Assembly (NCBI GenBank): GCA_943736015.1
Contig: OX031060.1
Span: 11,979,501 to 12,043,500 of the forward strand
Length of the DNA: 64,000 bases
DNA from: Tridacna crocea
Taxonomy: Eukaryota > Mollusca > Bivalvia > Cardiida > Cardiidae
Reading direction: 5' to 3'
Shown here: in pieces, positions 51,001-63,000 of the stretch
Layout: every line of letters begins with the position of its first letter
Numbering within the stretch: the first letter of the stretch is position 1
Made by a program: the position numbers and the translations under genes
Notes under the pieces: model-generated
Database searches by the model: none
The model's input: only the letters and a program-made list of their open reading frames with translations
What the model was told of the DNA's origin: nothing

Positions 51001-54000
51001 ACACTTACATGACCAGGGCCTTGAACCAGCGTTTCATATACAAATGCCTGAATAACTACACCTCGAAGACAGTAATTTTTTTTTTGCACTCTGTCAATCA
51101 AAATCACAGTTAAAAGACTGGTGAAAACTGAAAACACTTGCCGATGACAGAATAAACGTATTTAAAAAATTGAAATTTGTTTCTACCAGGGTAGAAAACA
51201 TTGTGGAAAAGGAGAAAATGCTGGTTACCAGCATTTTCTCCTTTTCCAACAATGTTTTCAAAAGGCTTCTATCTTAGGGTAGTAGAAACCAGGGATTGTT
51301 TGGCAAAGGGTTAAGGTTCAAAATAAAGGTTCAATCAAACAGTTTTTGTTACCCTGTACATCATTGTGTGTCTATCACAACAGAAATCGTGCCTGTAAAG
51401 TTATTGATTAATCGTAGTTGGTTCTAACTGGGTTGATCTGATTCTAGTGTCTTCTCCCCGTATTAGGATTATAATGTTATTACTATAGGTTTAAATTTTC
51501 AAATTTTGCAGGTTGTTATCCAGTACCTGTTAGATTTTCCACTTGGTAAAAAGATAGAAAAACACATAGAGTTCTATATCTCCCAACTATCCTACGAATT
51601 GGAGTCTGGACGAGAATCTGCATTAGAAATGATGGCCACTTTCTTCACATCCTTTCCACAGGTCAGTTAGATTATTTTGTTACCTCTGCCAGTTATTGCA
51701 CCTTCAAGGGGTGATCAAAAAGGATCCTGAGAGTTGTCATAGCTTATTTGGTCATACAATTATTCATGTTTACTCATTATTTAATGACAAAATCCAAATT
51801 GAAAGCATTTGCAGAAGACAAAATAATTATTTCCCAAAAAAGGAGACTTGACTTATGAAGAGTAGAGAACAGTGTGGGAAAAGGAGAAAATGCTGGTCAG
51901 CAGTATTTTCTCCTTTTCCCGGAAAATTTTCAGAAAGCTTCTTCCTGGAGGTCATAAAAACCAGCGATTGTTTGGTAAAGGGTTAAGAATAAATCAAGAT
52001 TCTTGTATTGTTTTCTATGCAATGTAATGATGAAAATAGGCTAAGTACAGCAATATTAATTCCCTTTTGTTTTAACTCTATAACACACAACAAGATTTCA
52101 GACTTGTCCAAATTCAAAGCATTAGAAGATGACAAATTTGATGTTTCTCAATTGATGAAATCTGTCTTTGAAAGAGTAGAAAACATTTCAGGAAAATAAG
52201 AAAATGCTTGTTACCAGCACATCTTTCAAAAGCCTTCCTCCTCATGTTGCTTCAAGCATTGGATTCTGTTGTAAGGAATTAAACAATGTCAGGAAATGTT
52301 TTAATAAGCAAACAGGTTTGTATAAACGTTGACTTTTAACTCTTTACTACAAAAACCTGACTGTTAACAGCTCTGAAAAAGAAAGCTTTAGAAAACAGTA
52401 TGGGAAAAGGAGAAAATGCTGGTGGCCAACATTTTCTCCATTTTCCACAATTGTTTTCCACCCTTTTTCAGACAGTATTTCCGTTTTTAGCAACATTTAT
52501 GCCTACAAGTGCTTTCAATTTAGACAAGTCAAAACTTTGTCATTTGGTTGTTTACCAAATGACATAATTTGAGACTTGTCCAAATTGGAAGCATTTGGAG
52601 AGGATGAAAATAATGTGAAATTTGTTTTGGGAAGGGTAGAAAACATGGTGCGAAAAGGAGAAAATGCTGGTTACCAGCATTTTCTCCTTTTCCCACATTG
52701 TTTTCAGAAGGCTTCTTTCTCAGGGTCGGTAAGTCTGGATTGTGTGGTAAAGGGTTAACACCTTGTCGATCCCAGTGTTAGGACCATCTGACTTATGTTG
52801 TATTCATTTAAAAGCAGCCAGAAAAAATTGAAAATGTGAAATGTCGCTATGAAATACATGTACAAAAACATACAATGCTGTGTTCGAATGACCCCAGAAA
52901 AGATGGCCTATGGAAACATTGGGGAAAATGAGAAAATGCTGCTAATTAACTCATATGACAGAGTTTGATTGTTATGGTAGAAAAGCATATGAAAAATAGA
53001 TTGTATACTGTCTACATGTTACTTGCAATAATTTCTTCTACCAAGAATGTTTTTAAGAGTACAAAACAGAGGGTCAAATGACAAAGGGTTTAATTGGTAT
53101 GTGAAGTCAGTAATATTGTTTTGTCTTCATCTATTTCAGGAAGTACTTGCAAAATATGCCAGCCTTTTCTTTATTCCGATGTCTGCAAACCTAGTCAATG
53201 ATGAGTCGGCAAAGTGCAGGAAGTTGACCGCACTTGCCCTGAAATCTTTACTGACCAACCTTGATAATAACAATAGGACCAACATGTTTAGTTTTGTCAT
53301 GAAGTGGTTTAACAATTCAAATGTAAGAAATTGCATTTTTTTATTTGTTTAACTTATCACAATACAATCCAAATGCGTAACAACCTTTAGTAAGCTGGCA
53401 TTTGAAAACATAGTTTGAAAAGGGAAAATGCTGATAATGACCACCCTTAACTCTTTACCAAACAACAAATTTATATTATAGACTGGTCTAAATTGTAAGC
53501 ATTTGCAGATGACAAAATAAATGTGACTGAAAAGTTAAAATTTGCTATTAGAAGAGTAGAAAACATGGTAGGAAAAGGAGAAAATGCTGGTTACCAGCAT
53601 TTTCTCCTTTTCCCACACTGTTTTCAAAAGGCTTTTACCTGAAAGTCATCAAAAGTTGTCATTGTGTGGTAAAAGTTTGAAAAGACTGATAAATTATTTT
53701 TAGTACACAGTTAATTCATTCATATTAAATTACAGATTGTGACCTGTCCAAAGTTTCGTCTTTTGGTAAAGGTTTAAGCTTGAATGGCTTAATATTAGAC
53801 GGAGTCTACCCTGCCTCTTTTTTTTTTTTTTTTTTTTCTTTTTTTTTTGCGGGGGTTGGGGGGGGGGGGGTACAATGGTACAATAGCCCAGCAAAATTAA
53901 GCCTGAAATTGCAGCATATATGTAGGTCTTATATTTATCAACTAACTCATGTCCCAGGATGTTTCTTGCTTAGAGTCCTCCATAGCCCAGTGGTTGAGTT

Positions 54001-57000
54001 GTTGGATTTGTGATCACAAGGTTTGTAGTATGATACCAGCATGTGTCACTTGTCACATCGAAGAGTCCAATGTGTGTCAGTGTCAAAGGTGAAGGATTTG
54101 TGATATGGTAGCACAGAATTATTTGTCTTTTTAGGAATTGTTCTTACACCACACAGCTCAGAACCTTGACCTACCACCAAGCCCAAGACATATATGAATA
54201 AGTGAGCTGTTTCCATTGTGTGACAAATAGCATTGTTAAAAGCTGCATTAAATACTACAAAACATTGTATTTTTTATAGTTGAGTAACAGATCCCTAGCA
54301 TCACAGTTATGTGGACTGTTTGTAGAGGTGGAAGGTCAGAAGTTTGAAACTCGTCTAGCAGAGCTCCTTCCTGTTATTGAACAGCAGCTAGAGCCAGGCA
54401 AATATAGCGAGGTATGTTACAACTGTTGATTTTTTGTATCAGAAAAAGCCTGCAACACGCAAGAAGAGACATTCAGTCATTTGGGTAAAGTATCGTCTCT
54501 CATCAACCTGCACCGTCCTTGCTGGCTAAACTGGAACAACACTTTCTATTTTTATGTAATTTTCTGTTTTGTGCAAGTCTACTGTAGCACAAAATCTATT
54601 ATTATCCTTTACCAAACAATCTTTGGTTTTTACAAACCAGAGGAAGAAGCCATCTGAAAACATTGAAGGAGGAGAAAATGCTTTTCTACTCTTCTAAAAT
54701 CAAGTTTAAATTTCTGAGTCACGTTTATTTTGTTGTCTGCAAACGCTTTCAATTTGGACAAGTCCAAAGTTTTGTAGTCTGATGAAGATTTAAACCCCTT
54801 TTAGTCAGCAGAGCTTATTTTTTGTATGCAAATGTTTCAGATTGGATCAGTTGAACATGTTCTGACTAGGAAAGATTAAAAAATAATGTAAACCCATTAC
54901 CACACAATCCCTACTTTTGACGACCCTGGGGTAGAAGCCTTTTGAAAACTTTGTTGGAAAAGGAGAAAATGCTGGTAACCAGCATTTTCTCCTTTTCCCA
55001 CAATGTTTTCTACCCTTCACAAAGCAAATTCCAAATTTTCAGTCACTTTTATTTCGTTGTCTGCATATGCTTTCAATTTGAACAAGCTTAAAGTATTGTC
55101 GTTTGGTAATGAGTTAATGGCATGAGCATAAAAACTATTATGTATGTCAAGGATTAAACAAGCTGGTTTACCACTGGACAAAATCTACTAGTATTTTAAA
55201 TGGTCCAGTTTGTTGTACTTTTCAGACATCAAGTGATACAACAGAACAAGCTCAAGATCACATGATCTACAACACACTAAACACCTTGTTGAAAATACTG
55301 ACAGAGTGTAACTTTCTTGTCTCGGACAAGAAGTGGACAGCTAGCATGAATCTGATATGGGGTAATGTATTTTCTCCATTGAACAAGATTTATGCTTTTG
55401 TACTACATACTGCCTTAATCTAAAAAAGATTTTCAGTATTGAACTAAATTTTGTAGATGTTGAACTAAACATTTTTTTTTTAGCTCACCTGAGCACAACG
55501 TGCTCAGGGGGAGCTATTGTGACCGGTCATCGTCCGGCTTCCGTCCGTCCGTCCGTCCGTCCGTCCATCTGTCCGTCCGTTAACAATTTCTTTAAAAATC
55601 TTCTCCTCCAAAACCAGAAGGCCAATCTTGATAAAACTTGGCAGGAATGTTCCTTGGGTGAAGCTCTACAAAAATTGTTAAAAGAATTTAATTCCAACAA
55701 AAACTCTGGTTGCCATGGCAACAAAATGGCTGAAAATGGAAAAAATCTTTAAAAATCTTCTTGTGACAAACCATAAGGCCGGGAACATTCATATTTTGTA
55801 TGAAGCATCATTGGGTGACCCTTTACCAAAATTGTTAAAATTATTCCCCTGGGGTCATATTTGGGCTTTGCCCGGGCGCACGCTATTTTACATAGAAACA
55901 AAGAAGGAAAGCTTTAAAAAATCTTCTTCTGACAAACCATAATGGCTAGAGCATTCATATTTGGTATGTAGCATTATCTGATGATCCTCTACCAAAATTG
56001 TTAAAATTATTCCTCTGCTGTCATATTTGGGCTCTGCCTGGGCGCACCCTATTTTAAAATCTTTAAAAATCTTCTTGTGACAAAACATAAGGTTGGGAGC
56101 ATTCATATTTTGTTTGAAACATCATTGGGTGACCCCTTGCCAAAATTGTTAAAATCATTCCCATGGGGTCATATTTGGGCTTTGCCCGGGCGCACTCTAT
56201 TTTACATAGAAATTTAGAAGGAAATCTTTATAACTTCTTCTGGTGACAAATCATAATGGCTAGAACATTCCTATTTAGTGTGTAGCATTAACTGATGATC
56301 TTCTACCAAAATTGTTGAAATTATCCTTCTGCGGTCATATTTGGGCTCTGCCCGGGCGCACCCTATTTTACAATCTTTAGAAATCTCTTGTGACAAACCA
56401 TGAGGCGGAGGGCATTCGTATTTTGTTTGAAGCATCATTGGGTGACCCCTTACCAAAATTGTTAAAATTATTCCCCTTGGGTCATATTGGGCTTTGCCCA
56501 GGGACACCCTATTTTACATAGAAACAAAGAAGGAAACTTTTAATAAATCCTTTTCAGACAAACTGTAATGGCTAGAGCATTCATATTTGCTATGTAGCAA
56601 AATCTGATAATCTTCTGCCAAAATTGCTAGAATTATCCCTCTGCGGTCATATTTGGGCTCTGCCCGGGCGCACCCTATTTTACGTAGAAACAAAGAAGGA
56701 AATCTTTTAAAAATCTACTTGTGACAAACCATAAAGGCTAGAGCATTCATATTTTGCATGTAGCATCATCTAGTGACCCTTTATAAAAGTAATTAAAATT
56801 ATCCCCTTGGGGTCATATTTTGGCTCTGTGCCCTGGTGCACACTATTTCACATAGAATCATAGAAGGAAATCTTTTAAAATCAATTCCATCTAAAAAGGA
56901 GAAATTGTTTGTAACAAGCAATTTCTCCTTTTTCACAATCTTTTCTACCATATAGATCACTTATTTTTCATTTTAGATACATTTTAAAATGTCGTCTGCA

Positions 57001-60000
57001 TTTTGTTTCAATTTGGAACGGTCTAAAATTTTGTCGTCTGGTAATGGCTAAACTACAAGTCAAAAAGGGAACAAGACACTGTGAAGAGAAAAACTGATGA
57101 TAAGCAGCAGCTTTTAGCTCCACTGGCCTAAGACAAAGAAGAAAATTTGTAAACATATTTTTGTGACAAACCCCAGGGTATGCCTTATTTGAAAAGAATT
57201 AATAGCCTGCCCTTGATAAACTATATAAGTTACAAATATACTCAGGTGAGCGATATAGGACCATCATGGTCCTCTTGTTAAATTCATATTCAAGAACTGA
57301 AAACCAATTCATGACAGGGGCAAATACCAAACAATCACTGCAAAAGGCAAAAATCTTCAAAATATAAGAACAGCTGTAAGAACAAACAATTTATCGTAGA
57401 AAACTTTCAAAACTTCTATATCATTTTTTATCTAGCATCATACCCTTTTCCAATTATGTTTTCTACCCTATCAAAGACAGAATTTGTTGTTTAAATTGAC
57501 ATCTGCCAAAGCTTTCAGATACGGCTGAACTCTTTACCACTTAATCCCTACTTTTAATGACCCTGAGAAAGAAGACTTTGGAAAACATTGTGGGAAAAGA
57601 AGAAAATACTGGTAACCAGCATTTTCTCCTTTTCCCACAATGTTTTGTACCCTTCACGAAACAAATTTTGAATTTTCAGTCACTTTTATTTTGTCGTCTG
57701 CAAATGCTTTTGATTTGGACAAACCTAAAATATTGTTATTTGGTATTGAGTTAAAGAGATAACTGGTAAATTAGCCCATTCAATGCTTTTGTGTTAACAG
57801 AGTATGTCCAGCACTATTTAACTTACCCACACCTGTGGATACAGCTGGTCTCCAGTCAGCTGTTTGGTATACTGTTTGTTGCAACCCAACCTGATCAAAT
57901 CTTTTCTTGGCAGTCGGAGGATGGTGACACACCTTACCTAATGAAAGACAGTCTGAAAAAGGTATTAACTCTTATCCAATCAAAAAAGTGAAACTCTAAG
58001 CTGATATTAAATCACCAAATCTTATTATTTCAGGTATATTTTTCAGGGAAAATATGTCCTCATTGAACAGTGTAGATCAAAGATCAGACTGCATGTTCTA
58101 TGTAGCCTGATCTTGACTTACGCTGTTGGCCAAAGGTCAGTGAATCAAGCTTATCAGCCTTTGGGTTTAATCAGTGGGAGACTTTCCTAGAAAAAGATTT
58201 GTTTTATCATTTACCTATAGCTGATTATTAAAGTAAGATTTGGGCATTATCTAGGTAACAAATGTTACTGCCATGATAATCTTCTGTTAATAGTCATGTA
58301 CCCTATGTAGAACATGGTTCTGTTCACATCATTTATATAGTCTTAAGCTCTTTACCAAACAATCCTAGGTTTTCACGACTCTTTGAAAGATGCCTTTTGG
58401 AAACATTGAAGGAAAAGGAGAAAATGCTGGTAACTAGAATTTTCTCCTTCTCCCACAATGTTTTCTACCCCTCTAGATCAATTCTTTTTGTTGAGTCATG
58501 TTAATTTGGCATCTGCAAAAGCTTTCAGTTAGGACCAGTCTGAAATTTTGTTGTTAGGTAAATAGGTAATGTAAGGACATTAAATCACATTTTGTGACAG
58601 TTTGAATTATTCATACTATGGCATGCAACATATGAAAAGGGACATTGGGACATTTGCATAAAGTGTCACCTAGGATCATCTTGCATGGTCCGCAAAGACT
58701 ACTCCAAAATGACACTGCACAGGCTGATCCGAGACGACACTTTAGGCAAATGTCTGAATGCCCCTTTTCGTGTGTTGCAACCGATATTGATAGGTGAGTG
58801 CAACACTATTCTAAGGGCCAGTACGATGTACAGGCACTTAAATAGTATTGCACTCACCTGTCGATATGTGAGTCATGCTTTAGTCAGCCTTTGCAGTCCA
58901 TGTAGGTAGGAAAATATTAATCAGAACTCTTTGCTGTTGGTCATATTTCTGCTTGTCACAGGACCAGTCTACCTCCAGATTCAGTCTGTAGTGAGACCAA
59001 ATGGACTTTAAGGATCCATGATAATGTAATGATTTGCTAGGTATATTGCATCACTGACAAATGTTTTCGGGGGTATACTACAATCAGCCTGTCTGTCCGT
59101 GTATCTGTCTGTCTGTCTGTCCTTGTGTGTATGTCTGTCTGTGTGTCCGTCTGTGTACAGAATACTAGTAATTTTGTGTCGCAAACTCCTCCTACAGTTT
59201 TCCTTTAATTGTATTGAAACTTTGCACAGATATATTGAAGATTTGCAAGAAGCAATTTTCAAGTGTCAACTCTTCCTGGTTGAGGAATCATTTCACCTTG
59301 AACTTGACACTTTTTTGTGTCAAAGGGCTGGCGAAGGTATTAAGTCAAATTTAGTGACAGCTCTAGTTTTTTCAACCTACTGAATGTCTTCATGTCTTTT
59401 TTCAGCTGCAGACTTTGGCTCAGGCTTTCACCTCTCAGCTGCAGTCAGAGCTGCTGAACGAAGATCTTGCAAACCAGGTAAGGACAGAATAGCACTGATT
59501 AGTTTAGATATAAACGTGTAAATCAATCCTTACGGTGCCTGATAAACCCAATAGACCTTTTCATTCTAAAATAGTACATTGCAAATTTGTCTCTGCTTTT
59601 AGTCTCTATTGTTTAACTCTTTACCAAACAATCCCAACTTTTAACGACCCTTAGAAAGAAAGCTTTAGAAAACACAGTGGGAACAGGAGAAAATATATAT
59701 TTGTTCAAAATATTAATGTTTGGGAAAGAGCTAAGGTTGAATAGGTCATTACGTATGGCTTGCAACAGGCCAAAAGGGGCATTCAGACATTTGTGTAACG
59801 TGTCATCTCGGATCAGCCTGTGTAGTCTGTGCAGGCTTATCCAAGACTGCACTTTACAACTATTTTAGATTTTGTGCTACAGAATACTTGAACAAAACAG
59901 AAAATTACATAAAAATGGAAAGTTTCTTCCAGATTAGCCTGTGGGGATTCCACATTTGCTCAGAATAAGGAATTTGAACCTTCTTCAAACTCTGGAAAAC

Positions 60001-63000
60001 TACTATTTCCTGAGTGTTACCATCTTTTAAAACACCCTATCATGGTATATTTGGTTTATTGCAAATTCAATATATTTCAGGTTGTGAAAAACATGGTATT
60101 TCTTGGTAAATGTGCCAAACATGTATACAAAGAGTCTAAGGAAGAAAGAGAGGAAGGGGTAGAGGAGGATGATGAAGACGTGGAAACCAACAATATTTTT
60201 ACCTTACCCTGGTTAGTCCGAAAAATGGTGCGAGAGGCACATTTTGAAGCCATTCATAAAAAGCGAGAAATACTTAAGGTATGTCAAAAATAATAAAAGA
60301 CCCTAGAGCAGAGCTCTAGACAAGAGAGATTTATGGTATTTTAAATCCATTATTTATCTTCCAAACCCTATGTTGTGGGTACTCATTAGAATCGTCTCGA
60401 TGAGTACCCATAACATAGGGTTTAGTGGAGAATAATCAATATTTCCAGTTTTGAAACCACTCCCGCTATGTGAAGTTCTGCCCTAGAGGATATAAAAAAA
60501 AAACTGAAAATTTCACCTGAACAGTTGAATCTGGTTTTAGCCAATCTCCAATGATTTGAATTATTTATTAAAGTAATATCCCAAGAAAGGACGTAAACTT
60601 TACACTCCAGGCTCTCTTTGTTAGTTCCCCCCTAGTTGAGCTTTAAAGCAATGCTAAGCACCATAATTATACCAGCCACAACAAAGATAAGGGGAAAAGA
60701 GGTTGTATTCTGGGAATGTTAGTTTTCTATCCATCAATATGTATATGTCCTCTTCCTTTCATCCTGCTCCAAAACTCTTTTAATTTAAAACTAATAACAA
60801 GTGTTGGGAATATCATGTTTTTTTTTTCATAACCTACAATGTTCATATTATGAGAAAATGCTAGAGGAAACTGCTCTTACCATCTTTTATGCTAAATTTT
60901 GTCAATAGATACTTACATCATATTTCAGCAAACATATATGTTGGAATTAATGATGCTGTAATACTTGGCCATGCTCTGATAATACGAAAAGTATAGATCC
61001 AGGTAAGCCTGTGCAATCTGCGCAGGCAGACCCCAGCTGAAACTTTTTGCATTTGGTCAATTTTCTGCATGTCTGAGGACCATTGTACCACAGGATCCAG
61101 TTGGTTGTTAAACAAACTGGGTTGTATAGACCTATATATATATATATACATGCATATGAAATGTCTGGCTTGATAATTATGATGTATTACAGAGATGCAT
61201 CAAGCCCCCTTTTGCCAGAGCATGGCTTGAAAGTTTTCATTCTGTGAATTTTTGCAAACACATTATCATGAAATTTTAAGCAGTATGTATATAAATTGTT
61301 AGAGCATTGTTCTTTATATTTGCAGAGGTCTAGTGTGTTTAAATGGATCGCGGCTTTTAGTTTAGATTTAGGGGAGGAAGTACTGACCTCCGTTCTCAAA
61401 AGTATGCTTCCTCCTTTACAACGAGAGATAGAAGATGCATCTATTCAGAGTAAGTTGTTGATTTGTCCTCAGTGTAATTAGTTGTTCCATTTAATTAACA
61501 GATTAGTGTTTGTGGTTAGTTTGATATTGTTTTGACACGGTGGTGTAGTGTAGAGTAGAGCATCAGTCTCCCACATCAAAACCTCAGGATTCAAATTCTG
61601 TGATGGGACTACTCACATCACTGCATGAGCACTTGTTTATTATAACTTGAAGAACTTGTTTTATAACTAATTGAAAGAATAAGTTGAACTAAACAATTAA
61701 TATTAAATTTCATGTGTCTATTTTTAGAAATATTATGGGTAAAGCAATGATGTAATTTAAGCTGGGGGAAATCATTTCACCGTTACAGTGAATATTTTCC
61801 TCCTTCCGAAAATCTGGAACTACTTTTTTTGAAAATATTGGTTTTCCTGTTAATTGACTTGAGATCACTAGTTTTAAAAGTGGCATTCGTTGACAAAATA
61901 ATCAGAGGAAATATATAATTTATTTCATCAGCTTGTGGTTAATATTGGGAAATATTTGCCCATATTGCCCACAAGCTTATGAAATAAACTCTGTTTTATT
62001 ACCTGTACCCTGTCTGTGTTCTGATCCCAGTGACAGTTTTGTTTGTGAAATATTTTTGTCTTGTATTATCTGTTTTTTATTGCTAAAGACATTGGATGCT
62101 AATGTGCTATAAAAAAAAAAGTTTCCTGAAGAAATATAGACTTAAACATTATGACTTATCTGCATCTTACTTTTCATTCTGTCCTCTAAGTTTGAGGTAT
62201 AAATAGTAACGATGATAAGGAAGGCCCTTAAGGCCGTTTTTTTTTCACCAGGGTGATTTTTTGGTGCAGTTTTTCTTGTATTGCTGGCCTATAATTTTGT
62301 TATTTGGTATTAACCAGTCCCTTCTTTGTCATATAATTGCAATAACATAGTTAATTAAGTATGCAAGGGAATTATGCAAGGGAAAACAAAAATTTGCAGT
62401 ATAGTTTTCGTGTTTTTATCCAACCTTTACCAGATGCTGCCCTGAAGACTTTAGCCCAGGAAGTAGTTGAGCTCCTAAAGAAGACAGTGGGAGTCGAAAC
62501 ATTCACTGACATGTATGCAAACACACAGAAAGAAAGAACAGAGAGGAAAGAAGACAGAAAACGGAAAAGGGCTGTAGAGGTAGGTTTGACATTCCATTTG
62601 AGTAATTTTCTTTTTACATGTGGCTTGGCTGTTTTTGGACAAAGGATCAAGGTAGGGCTACCGTCTTGCCTGTGATCATGCAAAAAACTCGCACTTTATG
62701 TTTTCTCTGTTATTACTAAACCTTTTACCAAACAACAAATTTTCGACTGGTCGAAATTGAAAGCACTTGCAGAGGACAAAAATAAACGAAACTCAAAAAT
62801 TAAAATTTGTTTCCAGCAGGTTAGAAAACATGGTTACCAGTGTTTTCTCCTTTTCCCACAATGTTTTCAAAAGGCTTCTATCTCAGGGTCATAAAAACTA
62901 GGGATTGTTTTTTAAAGGATTAAGATGTTTTCTTCAAGCTTTGACAAGCTGATATCAAAAAAGAATCTATACATCAAGGGCAGGTAACTGTCGAAGCATT

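Larger units (their letters stand above)
55480..57278 (+). mobile_element. Helentron-like element with minisatellite core
   Basis: Head GCTCACCTGAG and its inverted copy CTCAGGTGAGC near 57,241; a cctgagcac/gtgctcagg hairpin and a (cgtc)n tract follow the head. The 3' end has the hairpin aggaccat.atggtcct, then cctcttgtta. Seven repeat units and a nested family A copy lie inside. Confidence 0.75.

Noticed and set aside
51..63000. CRISPR array, operon, ribosome binding sites or terminators
   Set aside because: Spliced animal gene context; the tandem repeats have no unique spacers and are minisatellites.
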